Below are positions 1 to 11,277 of a stretch of 64,000 nucleotides of DNA, one piece after another. Position numbers and translations under genes: made by a program. The notes under the pieces were generated by a model that was not told the origin of the DNA, ran no database searches, and saw nothing but the letters and a program-made list of their open reading frames with translations. This DNA is from Nymphaea colorata (lineage: Eukaryota > Streptophyta > Magnoliopsida > Nymphaeales > Nymphaeaceae): contig NC_045147.1 in the NCBI RefSeq assembly GCF_008831285.2, positions 10,783,427 through 10,847,426 of the forward strand. Reading direction: 5' to 3'. Numbering within the stretch: the first letter of the stretch is position 1; every line of letters starts with the position of its first letter.

Positions 1-1
1 C

Positions 2-79
2 CACACGTGGGACCTTGTTGCTCCTCCTTCCGGTTGTGATATTATTGGATCCAAATGGGTATTCACTATCAAATACCAT
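2..79 (+). pseudogene. Ty1-copia reverse transcriptase fragment
   Basis: Frame 2 from the window edge reads a peptide with HTWDLV, a P-S-G-C-(D/N)-I-I-G run and KWVF, followed by IKY. This is the conserved entry to the copia reverse transcriptase domain (RVT_2 family). After about 79 the similarity stops and no recognisable continuation is seen. The piece may extend to the left beyond the window, so it is either a truncated element or the end of one. Confidence 0.65.
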
Positions 80-729
80 ACTTATTATGAGAACGGTTGT
101 AATTGCATGTTGTTTCATGTCTGAAGTGATAACAGAATCTCCACAAGAAGAGCCAATTGACAGCTTGTTGCTTTCACTATCTTCCAATAGAGTATTATGT
201 TCAGAAGAGATGATTCTCTTTCTGGCAACAAATGTGCATGAAACCGGGTCAGAAAGAGTTGCATTTGTTTCTCTTCTCCCAGAGATTTAGCCCGGTGTAT
301 AGCCCAAGTCTAATTTTTATGCTGTGGCTGCATGAAAAAAAACTAAACGAAATTCTCATTGAACAGAAGATAAATAATCTCGAAACAACATTTTCCAATC
401 ACGAAAGATAAAACAAAAGACCAGCCAATAGATTCCTGAAAAATTGAAAATAATTAATCAAAATGACGAAACAGTACACAACGTCCAAACTAAGAAAATA
501 CCATTCGAAGGACAACCCAAAATCCACCATAAGCCTGAAGCCATCACAGCCGTTCCCACAATAAGTACGCAGGGCTGATACTCAAAAGAAATCACATAGC
601 CTGACACTAAACTATTTCCAAAATAAAACCCACAAGGCTAAATAGTCCTTAATTATCAACATCCTATATTAACAGAACTGCTCAGAGGTGAGAGAAAAAC
701 CCAAAAGCAAGACTCCGGACTCTCATAGC
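80..729. other. Intergenic stretch without recognised gene
   Basis: The stretch is AT-rich, with only short open frames. The frame at 15-290 overlaps the copia fragment in a different register and is not convincing as a gene. No repeat or RNA gene was recognised before the LTR that starts at 730. Confidence 0.5.
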
Positions 730-1373
730 TGTTGCTCTAACTCCTGTTGTGGAGGAGCTCGTGGGAACGTGTGTAAGTGTGAGTGCATGAAGGAGCTCGT
801 GGGTGGGTACGTGAGTTCCATCGGTTCCAAATCATGGGTAGTTAAAAAAGAATGGAGAAATTGGTGGGAGTGAAAAGTGGAGACGTAAGGAGAACTTGTG
901 AATGTGTGTGTGGTTCCCAAGATCATGGGTGATGGAGAAAATGGTGCCAGACTTGAGGGCTGACATGGAGGAGATCATGGGAGTGACCAGCGGTTACTAA
1001 GTTGAGGGCTGAAATGGAGTTGATCATGACACGACCAGCAGTTACTAAACATTAGCATCAAGTTTCAGTTTTTTTTTAATATTGTTTTCCTTTTTAGTGT
1101 AAATGAGAAGTTGAGAAGAGTACGCCAAAAGAAAGAAAGAAAAGTTTTTCTTTTTGCCTCTACCCTCTACGCGTGAAGTTCTCTTTTCTCTTCTCCCTCG
1201 CTCTCTCTCTCTCCTGCCGTCCTTGCATCCCTCTCTCTCTCTACCCAAGAATGCTGCTCCCTCTCTCTCTGCGCTTTCTCTCCTTGGTGTGTTGCAGCCT
1301 ACGGCCTCCTCTCCTCATTTTGCCCTTACCAAAAGGGAGGTGATTGAGTGTGAATCAAGGGAGAACGCCAACA
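730..1373 (+). repeat. 5' LTR of element A
   Basis: The repeat starts TGTTGCTC and ends AACA. It is 644 bp long and matches 5489-6122. It contains a long pyrimidine (CT)-rich stretch around 1190-1275 that would lie in the transcribed leader. The primer binding site TGGTATCAGAGC, complementary to initiator tRNA-Met, follows at 1376-1387. Confidence 0.9.
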
Positions 1374-1375
1374 TT

Positions 1376-1387
1376 TGGTATCAGAGC
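1376..1387 (+). promoter_or_regulatory. Primer binding site of element A (tRNA-Met)
   Basis: TGGTATCAGAGC lies two bases downstream of the 5' LTR. This is the standard copia site for priming minus-strand DNA synthesis from initiator methionine tRNA. Confidence 0.85.
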
Positions 1388-1424
1388 GCCAGGTTGTATT
1401 CCAAAGCTCCATCGATTCAAGCCC

Positions 1425-4400
1425 ATGTCGATAATCACAAACGAGGCAGCGCGGGAGGCCGCAAGTGGGACGTTCCAATATCCGCTGCTCATGGCGACCA
1501 ACTACACCAGCTGGGTGATAAGGGTCCAGGCCATGATGGAAGATCATGGCATCTAGGAGGCAGTCGAGCCGACAGCCGGTGTGGCTGTCGACACGAGGAA
1601 GGACAAGAAGGCGAAGTCGCATCTTCTCTAAGCCCTCCTGGAGGATCTCCTAATGCAGGTGGCAAAGAAGGCGACGACGAAGGAGGTCTGGGATTGCCTC
1701 AAGACGAGATTTGTCGGGGCAGATCGCGTGAGGAATGCACACTTACAAACATTGAAGAGCGACTTTGATGCCATACGAATGCAAGAAGGAGAGACGTAAG
1801 CAGGCAGACTCACCGGAATGTCTGTCAAGTATGCCAACTTGGGGGGAACCCTGAGCGACGCCGCCCTAGTGAAGAAGCTATTTGACACCGTTCCAAATCG
1901 GTTTCTCAGCGTAATCGCCGGCTAAGAGCAGTTTTGCAACCTCGACACAATGCTGTTTGAAGAGGCCATGGGATGTCTCAAGACCTACGCAGAACGCTCG
2001 CGTCCCCGACCGTTCGGTACCGGTGGCAACGGTGATGCTCAACTACTTCTCACTCAGGCCGAGTGGGAGGCACGACAGAAGAGAAGCGACGGCGACCCAT
2101 CATTGACCTAAAAGGAGAGGACTCACAGGGAAGGAGGGGTTCGCAGTCGGGGTGGACACGGACGCGAGAGAGGGCGCGAAAGAGGCGGACGAGGTGACTT
2201 CCCAAAGGACAGAGCAGGTGGCTCTGGAGGCGGTGGTCGTGATGAGTCACATCCGTTGCTTCAATTGCAACGAATTGAGGCATTACGCGAACCGGTGCAA
2301 GACTCCCAAAAGGAAGGAGGAGGCACATCTTACACAAGCTGACGACACCGAACCAGCCCTGCTGCTTGTAGAGTTGGAAGAAGTGGTGCCCGCAGCACTT
2401 GAGAGACAAGAATGGCAGGAAGCCGTCATGTTGAATGAAGAGCAAGTATGGCCCGAACTGCATGGGACCAAGCACGGTGAGGAAACTACTGACATCTGGT
2501 ACCTAGATAACGGCGCCAGCAACCACATGACCAGAGATAAGGTCAAGTTTCGGAGTTGAACGAGGCAATCACCGGCAAGGTGAAGTTCGGTGACGGTTCA
2601 TCGGTGTAGATCATGGGTAAGGGTTCAATTCTATTTAGATGCAAAAATGATGATCAATGGCTGCTCCAGGAAGTATATTATATTCCAAGGCTTCGCAGCA
2701 ACATCGTGAGTTGGGCAACTCACTGAGGCAGGCCACAAGGTGGTTATGGATGAGGACGAACTGGAGGTATTCGTCAAGAATCCATGACAGCTGATCATGA
2801 AGGTGAGACGCACGCCAAATCGTCTCTATCGCATCGAGCTGCAGATTGCAAGGCCAGTGTGTCTCCTGGCAAACCTCGAGGATCCGGCATGGTTGTGGCA
2901 TGCTCGTCTCGGCCATGTCAACTTTCAAGCAATGAAGATGCTTGCAAACAAGAAGATGGAAATCGGGGTACCGCCGATCACTCATTCCGCTTAGTTATGT
3001 CGGGAGTGTTTGGTGACGAAGCAGACAAGACAGTCGTTCCCGTCGGCAGCCAACTATCAAGCGAAGGAGCCACTCGAACTCTTGCACGCTGAACTTTACG
3101 GCCCGATCACGCCAACCACCCTTGCCGATAATAACTATTTCTTACTAATCGTTGATGACTTCACTCGTTGGATGTGGTTGTACGTGATCAGAACAAAAGA
3201 CCATGCATGCTCGGCGTTTATGAGGATCAAGGCGCTGGCCGAGAACGTGTGCGGGCATCGCATCAAGTCGCTCCAGACCGATCGGGGAGGCGAGTTCCTC
3301 TCTCTCGAGTTCGTCAATGTGTGTGAACAGGCGGGCATTGCGCAGCACCTCACTGCGCCATACTCACCACAGCAAAACGGTGTGGTGGAGCGCATGAACA
3401 GGACGATGATGGCGATGGCTAGGTCCCTCCTCAAGAGCATGAGCATGAGCATGCCGGGAAGGTTTTGGGGGGAGGCAGTACGACACGCGGTCTACCTGCT
3501 GAACCGCTTGCCTACGAAGGTCATGGGCGAGCACACACCGTATGAAGCTTGGACTGGTAGGAAGTCGGATCTTGCACATCTTCGATTGTTCGGTTACACA
3601 GTGCATGCCATGGTGACGACGCCACACCTCAAGAAGCTTGATGATCGCAGCCAGCCAATGATGTTTCTCGGCGTCGAGGATGACTGCAAGGCACACCGAC
3701 TATTCGATCCACGGCGTGGAAAAATCCATGTAAGTCGTGATGCTAAATTTGAAGAAACACTAAAGTGGAATTGGATCATCGATGCAGGAGGGAGCGAATC
3801 GTCGAATTTCACTGTTGAGGAGGAGTCTAATACCGAGTCGGCAATAGGCAACTCAATTACAGGCGGACAAGTAGGAATGTTGGTTTCCATGGAGCTAGGC
3901 GAATCGGCTTTTTCATTGACACCGATGGGTGGCAGAGCAATGCCAACGATGACGCCGGCTCGAAGATTGCTAGCAGATGAAAATGCCACGGCCCTCGGAG
4001 ATGGAGGACAGTAATGATAGACCTGTTCGGTATAGACATATCGATGATATCATGCGAGATGCTCGGCGTGTCGAGCTCGATGATGAAGACGTCGAAGAAG
4101 AGGCCATGCTTGTGGCAACAGAGGAGCCGTCATGTTACCAAGAGGCAATCGGACAACCGGCATGAGAGGAAGCTATGGCCAAGGAGATTGAATCTATTGA
4201 GAAAAATTCGACCTGGACGCTGACAACCCTACCGGCCGAAACCAAAGCAATCAGACTTAAATGAGTGTTCAAATTGAAGAAAAACTCAGACGGAGAGGTG
4301 ATCAAACACTTAACCCAGCCAGAGAGTTTCACAATGAAGAACAAGGAGCATATGGTTCTCAAATTGAGCAAGGCATTGTACGGTCTCCGACAAGCACCAC

Positions 4401-5479
4401 ACGCCTGGAACATGCGCCTAGATCGGAGCTTGAAGCACCTTGGGTTCTCAAAGTGCGCATTAGAACAAGCCGTGTATACGAGGGGAAAAGACCGCACCGG
4501 CGTCATCATCAGAGTTTGTGTTGATGATCTAATTGTAACGGGAGAGGATTCAGAGGCGATCACAGTTTTCGAGCAGCAGATGATGGCTGAGTTCGAGATG
4601 AGCGGCCTCGGCCTGCTCACCCTTTTCCTTGAGATTGAGGAGGCACAAGGCAAAGACGATATTCGGATCAAGCAGACAGCTTATGCCAAGAAGGTGTTAA
4701 CTCAATTTGGCATGTTTGACTGCAATCCAACAAAACTGCCTATGGAACCAAGGTTGCAGATGCACAAGGATCCCGAAGGACAATCGATGGATGCAACATA
4801 GTATCAACGAGTCATCGGATGTCTCAGGTATCTTCTCCACACAAGACCAGATCTTTCGTATGCCATTGGTGTAGCTAGTAGATTCATGGAGAGACCCACA
4901 ATGATGCACCACAAGACAGTGAAGCAGATTTTGCGATATTTAAAAGGCACCATTCACTTCGGTCTTTTATACACCAACGGAAGAGGAAAATAGGTGATTG
5001 TCGGGTTCACGGATAGTGACTTGGCGGGCGACGTCGATGACCGAAAAAGCACCGGAGGCATGACATTCTATGTAAATGAAAGCCTAGTCTCATGGAACTC
5101 GCAAAAGCAAAAGATCGTTGCTCTGTCTTCGTGCGAAGCTGAGTTCATGGCAGCAACTGCGACAGCATGTCAGGCACTCTGGCTCAGAGGACTACTGACT
5201 GAGCTAGTTGGAAAAGAGCCGCAGGTGGTAAAGTTATATGTGGATAATAAGTCCGCAATTGCATTAATGAAGAACCGAGTTTTTCATGAACGTAGCAAAC
5301 ACATTGACACAAAGTTCCATTTCATACGCGAATATGTTGAAAGAAGACAAATTATTGTGGATTTTGTGCGAACAGATGAGCAACAAGCTGATCTGTTGAC
5401 GAAGGCATTGCCGATGACAAGGTTGGCAACAGTACGACACTTGCTAGGTGTTCAAGATCTCGAGCCACACCAGGATTAG
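1425..5479 (+). pseudogene. Broken gag-pol polyprotein of copia element A
   Basis: Gag starts at 1425 (MSIITNEAARE) and hits a stop at 1554-1556. Fragments then continue in shifting frames. A CCHC zinc knuckle (CFNCNELRHYANRC) lies near 2260-2310 and a protease motif (WYLDNGASNHM) near 2497-2530. The pre-integrase motif LWHARLGH is near 2893, and an integrase core with D-D-E-type residues spans 3010-4014 (TDRGGEF, QQNGVVERMNR). A reverse transcriptase palm with CVDDL falls in 4265-4801, and RNase H spans 4994-5479. The reverse transcriptase has lost roughly 70-80 residues of its fingers: the IKH of the entry motif runs straight into QPESF. Several TGG-to-TGA stops add to the damage. The element cannot make its own proteins. 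Confidence 0.9.
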
Positions 5480-5488
5480 GGGGGAGAA
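5475..5488 (+). promoter_or_regulatory. Polypurine tract of element A
   Basis: A purine run (ATTAGGGGGGAGAA) directly precedes the TG of the 3' LTR, where plus-strand DNA synthesis is primed. Confidence 0.75.
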
Positions 5489-6122
5489 TGTTGCTCTAAC
5501 TCCTGTTGTGGAGGAGCTCGTGGGAACGTGTGTAAGTGTGAGTGCATGAAGGTGCTCGTGGGTAAGTGAGTTCTATCGGTTCCAAATCATGGATAGTTAA
5601 AGAAGAATGGAGAAATTGGTGGGAGTGAAAACTGAAGACGTGATGAGAACTTGTGAATGTGTGTGCGGTTCCCAAGATCATGGGTGATGGGCAAAATGGT
5701 GCGAGACTTGAGGGATGACATGGAGGAGATCATGGGAGTGACCAGCGGTTACTAAGTTGAGGGTTGAAATGAAGGAGATCATGGCACGACCAGCGGTTAC
5801 TAAACTTTAGAATCAAGTTTCAGTTTTTTTTTAATGTTGTTTTCCTTTTTAGTGTAAATGAGAAGTTGAGAAGAGTACGCCAAAAGAAAGAAAGAAAGAA
5901 AAGTTTTTCTTTTTGCCTCTACGCATGAAGTTCTCTTTTCTCTTCTCCCTCGCTCTCTCTCTCTCTCTTGCCATCCTGGCATCCCTCTCTCTCTCTACCC
6001 AAGAACGCTGCTCCCTCTCTCTTTGCGCTTTCCCTCCTTGGTGTGTTGCAGCCTACGGCCTCCTCTCCTCATTTTGCCCTTACCAAAAGGGAGGTGATTG
6101 AGTGTGAATCAAGGGAGAACGC
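5489..6122 (+). repeat. 3' LTR of element A
   Basis: The repeat matches the 5' copy from TGTTGCTC to GAGAACGC, with a shorter CT-rich part and several small indels. The terminal bases of the 5' copy (CAACA) are not present here, so the exact end is uncertain. Confidence 0.88.
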
Positions 6123-6700
6123 TGGTACAAAGAACTTAAAATAAAACGATTCTAACACGTCTCAAACCGAGACAGTACAAAAGAGTAAATAAACATACAC
6201 AAAAGGGCACCTGGATTGGATCTGGTTGCGCCCGCTCTCTCTACGGATCCGGACCCTGTCTCACCTTTTTCGACCTTAGCTGCTCCACCCGCTCCTCCCA
6301 CTGCAGCCATATAAGTAATGCCCAAGGGTTCTATTAGTGTCGAACCGTGAACCATGCCAAGGTGTCGTGTGGTCCAACTCACTCGCGTGCACTTGGCCCT
6401 ACGCACATAGGTGCTAGTGCCCAACCCTGCAAGTCGCTTCTTGGGTTTGCGCCCATCCTCGGCCGTGCGCAATGCTGCGGCCTGCTGCTCTCGGCACTCC
6501 CCGCCGAAACTAACCTCACAAGGCAACGAAGACATAAGCCTGTCAGGTGGTAATCGGTGCGGCGTTTCGCGGTTTTACAATAAGGCGCCAACTTGAGCAG
6601 ATATTCCGAATAGCCATCCGCTTTCTGGTAATTGCGCTAAACATGGGAGTTAGGGGTTAGGGATCGACGCGAATCGGTCCGTATCGGGCCGTTTCCCATG
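6123..6700. other. Unassigned GC-rich block
   Basis: The base composition changes abruptly to GC-rich between the element A LTR and AT-rich DNA. Open frames on both strands (68-127 residues) look like composition effects and none resembles a family I know. It may be a fragment of another LTR element or a captured gene piece. I see no boundary repeats. Confidence 0.35.
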
Positions 6701-8018
6701 TTCTTATTTAAAAATAATAAATGTTTTCAAAATAATAACAAACTTTTGATTAATTATTTTTTTAAATGTTTACTTGACAAAAACTGCCTTAGCATAAAAG
6801 GTTGGAGGTCATACGTTTTAAAGGCCGTCTGATACACCCACGAAATTTTGGAATAAAAATGCTCAATTTTTTTAAATTAAAATTATTAAACAAACAATTT
6901 TTTGTTTGTTTGCAGAATTAAGAAACTGAAACTAGAAATTTTGATTTCCTTCCAGAAGAAATTATGATTTTAAAATGTTTTATCCTTCAATCAAAATTCC
7001 AAACTATCAAATGCCTCCGATCAGTTTTTGAGGTTTATGTAATTTTTTTAAGGTTGGACAGATTGAGTAAACAAAAACTGGATTTCAGAATTATAGAAAA
7101 AACGATCGATCATTTCAGATTCTCAGTATATAGCCAAAACTTTTGATTGGAGGTTCAATGGGAGGGGGTCTGACCTAAAATCTTCCAATCTGAGATTCTG
7201 AATAATCTCAAATTTACTCGGACTTTAGATCCAAAGCTATCCAACACATGTGAAGTAGAAAGGTCACTGTTATTTTCTTTAACTGACTAATATTTTATGG
7301 TTTTTTCTGTGCTGTAGATTAATATGCTGTTTCCATTGAGTAGAGCAGGCAGCCCATCTCTTAGCAGTGATGCATGGAAATCTACCTACTAGATTTGAAA
7401 GAAGAGATTTGAACTAGATGATTGTGCTTGGTCAATCAATTAATAATTAATTAAGGTCCTTAACCCATGTCTAAGTTTTGAGGGAACAAAACCACAAGCT
7501 TACTCATTTTCAGAGAATGTCCACAACAGTGCCTCACTAATTAAACACGTTTTACCGTTAGACATCCAACTTTCTCTTTTGGACATTAGAACTCAATTAT
7601 CAGCGATCACCACATCCATCTAATTAACACCTATCAGAATAACTCAAATTACCAACCTATTCCTACATACGTAGGGATGTGATATACACTTAACTGTATT
7701 CATTTTTGCAGATATTTGCATATTCAAATTCGAATATGAATGAGAAAAAGCTGTATATGAATCCAAGTCCGAAATCCAATTTCAAAATTCAATCAAATCT
7801 GAACTGGATTTTTATGTTCACATCCAAATTTAAATTTTGAACAAAATGTGAACGAATTTCAAAATGCAAGAGCATTAGATATAAACTTTTTATTTAAAAT
7901 TAAATGCGATCAAAATATGAACCAATGACATTTCTTAAGTTCAAATACAATCTAATTTTTAATTAAATGTTAATTTTTTATATCCATTTTTTTGGAATGA
8001 TTCGGTTGGATATCTGAT

Positions 8019-8061
<43 letters not shown>

Positions 8062-8748
8062 ATATGACCAAGAATTTTATTTCTTTCTTATGATAGTAAC
8101 TTTTTTTTTTTAAATTCTGATACTTTTTTACAAAGCTAAAAATATTTTTCCATATTTTTTGTAAAGGCTAAAATTTTTTTCAAATGCTTAGGGGATCGAC
8201 TCTGCTCCTAAGGCGGTACTGAATGAGGGTGCGGCTGTCTGTTGAATTGTCTGTTGGTCGTAATTAATTAATTATCAAAACGCGGTTTCCTACTTTAAAG
8301 AGTATTAATTATCTCCTCTAACATAGAGACGCTATTTAGAGAAATATATAAGATTAATTTTTTAAGTAATGGCGTATTTTCAAATTATTGCTAGCCTTTT
8401 CGGTTGACCTATTTTTTTTTTCTCTCGATTGAAGGGTTAGTAATTTTTGCACGCAATTACAAACAAACAAAACTTTCCTCTAAAGGGGTGTCTGAATTCT
8501 GATCATGCAGTAAAAAAAAAAATTTCAACATGAAAAGCTCAGCAAAATTATTGCACAATACTTATCGAACAAGAACAGCAAATTATTGCAACAATCACTT
8601 GTCTCACCATTATAACTGAAATGAATAAAGTGGGTAACAACCAATTGAGATTAACCAAACTTCCACATCTTATTTTTTCTGATATATATCAGACACTAAA
8701 GAAAACAAAGGTTCTCGAATTTTAGATATGAAAAGCAAGAGCTAGAGA
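6701..8748. other. AT-rich 3' flank of Prx-1
   Basis: No gene is supported. About 7310-7620 (with GGACATTAGAACTCAATTATC near its end) recurs near 55280-55510 and 59130-59450, showing shared descent of the flanks of Prx-1 and Prx-6. About 7680-7980 belongs to a dispersed family rich in AATCCAAATC-like words, also seen near 15500-15720 and 59515-59640. About 8260-8560 recurs near 24840-25130 and 31030-31330, downstream of Prx-3 and Prx-4. Confidence 0.6.
8021..8059. repeat. (AT)n microsatellite
   Basis: An uninterrupted AT dinucleotide run of about 19 units lies in the AT-rich 3' flank of Prx-1. Confidence 0.95.
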
Positions 8749-9997
8749 TTAATTGATAACTCTGCAGGACTTCCTGATCTGTCCCTGAGGCCCAGTCAAC
8801 ACCTCAATCTTCCCCATCCGCACCATTGCGTCCGCAAACTTATGCAACCACATCGAGCCACTGTTTATGTTTGCCAGCACCATCCCGGCTGTGTCCGCCC
8901 TGTCCATCAATGCCTGGTCCGATGAGAGAAGGCCCTTGTGCGACTTGACGTTCACGTAGTACTGGTTGTCCAATGTCCGTGGTGTCACTGGGTCCAACGA
9001 TACGGTTGGATCCTGCCCCGATCCTGGAGCTGGGCATTTGCTTTTCAGGTCAGACACGTACGTCAGGTCCATGGATGGATCCGAGGCATTCGTCGTGTTC
9101 TTGAAGTTATAGAGCCTGTTCGAAAAAGCAGAGCAGTGGGAATCCCCGATCGTGTGTGCACCGGACAGCGTGACCATGTCCTCCAACGAGAAGCCCTTTC
9201 TTGCAAAGTTCTCTTCCAATTGCTTCACGTTGAAGAATGCCATGGGCAAGTTTTGGTTAACTTCGGATTCCTTGGAGACAAGGCCGTCTCTTCGCCCTGC
9301 CGGCACCGGGTAGTAAAATCCTCCGGCAATGCGGACGGACTCCCGGGCGGCGAAGGCAACGATGTCAGCACAAGAGACGACTTGCGGGCATTGGGACTCC
9401 AAGGTGGATTTGGCTTCATCTATGACGTCGAACCCATTGAGGCTGGGGTTGTTTGTAGGGGAATCCTTCTCGGCTGGGTTGCCCGGCGTAGAGTCCAGCA
9501 GCACAGATGCATCACAACCCTGTGAATTTAAATGAAAATCTCCATGTTTTAGTTGAAAAAAAAATTCGTCAAAGATTTCTTACACAGGAAGTTGGCCAGT
9601 TGGAGATGGGACATGGTTTTCAAGAACTCTACTACATTATAGAAATATACTAATCTCAAACTGGAATTTAGAATTTTCATTTACAGACATAAATCAATTT
9701 ACAGACATAAATCAAAGAGATCGGGAGATGGTAGGTGCTCACCCTGACAAAGCAGTCATGGAAGTGCAACCTGATCAGCGCAGCAGGCATGCCGGGATCG
9801 CGAGCAACAGCATTTGTGACAGTGTTTCTCACGACGTCCTCCACCGACGGACAGCTGCTGCTGTAATAGCCGACACGCAGCTCGTCAGCGTGAGCTAATC
9901 CGACTGAGGCCAACTCTATCAGAAGGCAGAACAGTGCCAAGTTAAGGGCCATGGCGAGGCGGCCATGACTGGAGGAAGATGGAGCCATGCCCTTCAT
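8749..9997 (-). CDS. Class III peroxidase (Prx-1), two exons
   Basis: This encodes a secreted haem peroxidase that uses H2O2 to oxidise phenolics and related substrates in the wall or vacuole. Exon 1 is 9743-9997 and exon 2 is 8749-9519. The 223-bp intron runs 9742 to 9520 (donor AGG|GTGAGC, acceptor CACAG|GGTTGT), is phase 0, and falls between R85 and G86. The protein has 341 residues. Residues 1-36 form a signal peptide ending near AHA. Distal Arg76 and His80 lie in [10 protein letters not shown]. Pro177 lies in NLP. The proximal haem ligand His207 lies in SGAHTIG. The eight canonical cysteines are 49, 82, 87, 129, 135, 214, 247 and 337. Two sequons (NTT, NAS) lie at 226-231. There is no C-terminal extension, so secretion to the apoplast is more likely than vacuolar targeting. 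The start is the first ATG after the TATA box. Prx-3 and Prx-4 are nearly identical. Confidence 0.96.
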
Positions 9998-10053
9998 ATA
10001 TTTTGTCTGTCTGAAGCGATTTGAGGGAGAGCTCTATTCTCACTTGCGTTTCT

Positions 10054-10089
10054 GTGCATACAAATGGGCGCGTGGCTCAAGTATTTATA
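10054..10089 (-). promoter_or_regulatory. Core promoter of Prx-1 (TATA and CCCATTTG box)
   Basis: On the minus strand, TATAAATA (10082-10089) lies about 85-90 bp upstream of the start codon. It is followed by GAGCCACGCGCCCATTTG, which is nearly the same in front of Prx-3 and Prx-4 and recognisable at Prx-5 and Prx-6. The conservation suggests a shared core promoter rather than chance. Confidence 0.65.
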
Positions 10090-10168
10090 GGCATGGAAGG
10101 GGATAGCTTCAGTGCTGCAAACAGGATGAAGAAGAGACAACATAGCGCGTACAAAGCAAAAGATATGT

Positions 10169-10174
10169 TTGACT
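10169..10174 (+). promoter_or_regulatory. W-box-like TTGACT in conserved upstream block
   Basis: TTGACT sits in a block (AAAGCAAAAGATA... to ...GACTGGTCTAAAGG) conserved upstream of Prx-1, Prx-3 (27097-27102) and Prx-4 (33098-33103). W-boxes bind WRKY factors and are common in stress-induced peroxidase promoters. The regulatory role here is inference. Confidence 0.35.
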
Positions 10175-10559
10175 AAGACTGGTCTAAAGGGGTTGGTGCA
10201 ATCATATGGCAATATTTTTTTATGTTGATGGGCGGAGCGTGGACTTGGGCTTTGCGAGGCACGCTTCATCTCATGCATCACCATTTTTTTTTGGAGGTTC
10301 CATTCTTTGTGTTGCTTGAGAATCGTGTTTAGTGATTACGTTGAAATTGATATAGGTTTCTAATTGAATATTAACACAAATCTGATGTCTGAATATTGGC
10401 ATCCAATATAGATTAGACATGATTGCATATAAATGTCAGTTTTATGTTTGTTGAATTCTTGATGGGTTTAAAAGGATATAACATGAAATGGGTCTGAATA
10501 TACATAACCATTGGCCCAATATGAGAACCGAAAGCCCCCTCACAACACAACTAGATTAA

Positions 10560-10890
10560 GTCAAATATGGTAAAAGCTGCTGTTGAAAAGGTGCAGATGG
10601 AGTGAGTTTTCCAGACACCGTCCTGTGAAGACTGTAGCTTTTGGCGCACGTTGCAAGAGTAAGAGGAGGAGACTTTTAAAATTCTTCCGACATGAGAAGT
10701 CAAGCCCACAACCCTCCTTAAGAGAAGACTTGCGTGAGCGATCAGTAGTCAACAGAAGGAAGTCAGCTTAGTTGTTCCGCGTATGTGGTTGTTCACATTT
10801 GAAAAAATTAGAATTCCTAGTAGAGTGGGCGCCCATAAAAAATGATACAAATTAAAAAATGATCAAACTTTCAAAGCATTATAAATATTT
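10560..10890. repeat. Distal upstream block shared by Prx-1, -3 and -4
   Basis: Sequence including CAGACACCGTCCTGTGAAGA and GTTCCGCGTATGTG recurs at about 27390-27710 and 33530-33880 at the same distance from the peroxidase genes. Weaker second copies lie at 12420-12560, about 28030-28130 and 35460-35700. The short open frames in it (about 62 residues, on both strands) are not conserved as protein. Confidence 0.7.
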
Positions 10891-11022
10891 TAGATAAAAA
10901 CACGTTCTTATATATATGTATATCAACCATTTACTATTCTCAATAGCATATTTTCATTTCTATTCTCAACAGCATATATCAAGCATTTACTATTCTCAAT
11001 AGCATTTACTATTCCTAGCACA

Positions 11023-11058
11023 GTGCATGCAAATGGGAGTGTGGCTCATGTATTTATA
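11023..11058 (-). promoter_or_regulatory. Orphan peroxidase promoter relic
   Basis: This 36-bp stretch matches the Prx-1 core promoter (10054-10089) at 32 of 36 positions by my alignment, including TATAAATA and CCCATTTG. No peroxidase coding sequence follows on the minus strand before the distal block at 10890. It looks like the promoter of a lost gene copy. A sister relic lies at 34101-34141. Confidence 0.6.
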
Positions 11059-11081
11059 CGTGATGTCTTCACAGCAGCAAA

Positions 11082-11277
11082 CAAGGGTGGAGCCAAGGTA
11101 GTGCTCGCATGGGCTTTGGTCTCCTCTCAATTTTTTTTTTTTAAATTTACATGTAAATTTAAAACAATTTCACTTACTTTATATAAAAATTTTTAAAACT
11201 GTTATTTTGGTCTTAATTAAAATTTAAAAACTTTAATTCAGCTCACTTCATAAAAATTTTTTGACTCAACCAGTTAT
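11082..11277. mobile_element. hAT-type miniature element, diverged copy
   Basis: The left end CAAGGGTGGAGCC and the AT-rich interior resemble the element at 58415-58601. The right end appears degraded (GACTCAACC instead of GGCTCCACC). I see no 8-bp target duplication, so the boundaries are approximate. Confidence 0.5.

Larger units (their letters stand above)
730..6122 (+). mobile_element. Ty1-copia LTR retrotransposon A (defective)
   Basis: Two direct long terminal repeats (730-1373 and 5489-6122) flank a primer binding site, a broken gag-pol and a purine tract, in the order expected for a copia element. The domain order gag, zinc knuckle, protease, integrase, reverse transcriptase, RNase H identifies Ty1-copia rather than gypsy. 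The two repeats differ by scattered substitutions and small indels, so the insertion is not recent. The 3' repeat stops matching after GAGAACGC at 6122, and I found no target-site duplication, so the right end may be damaged or truncated. Confidence 0.9.

Noticed and set aside
1154-1768. Open frame of 204 codons
   Set aside because: It begins in the CT-rich part of an LTR, crosses the primer site and reads gag in the wrong frame.
8938-9525. Open frame of 195 codons opposite Prx-1 (and equals at 25827-26414 and 13532-13819)
   Set aside because: These are antisense shadows of the peroxidase exons. They recur only because the sense genes are duplicated, and no family signature is present.
10561-10771. 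62-63 codon frames on both strands upstream of Prx-1
   Set aside because: The block is conserved in three units but the frames are not kept in all of them (lost near 33530-33800), so the conservation looks noncoding.
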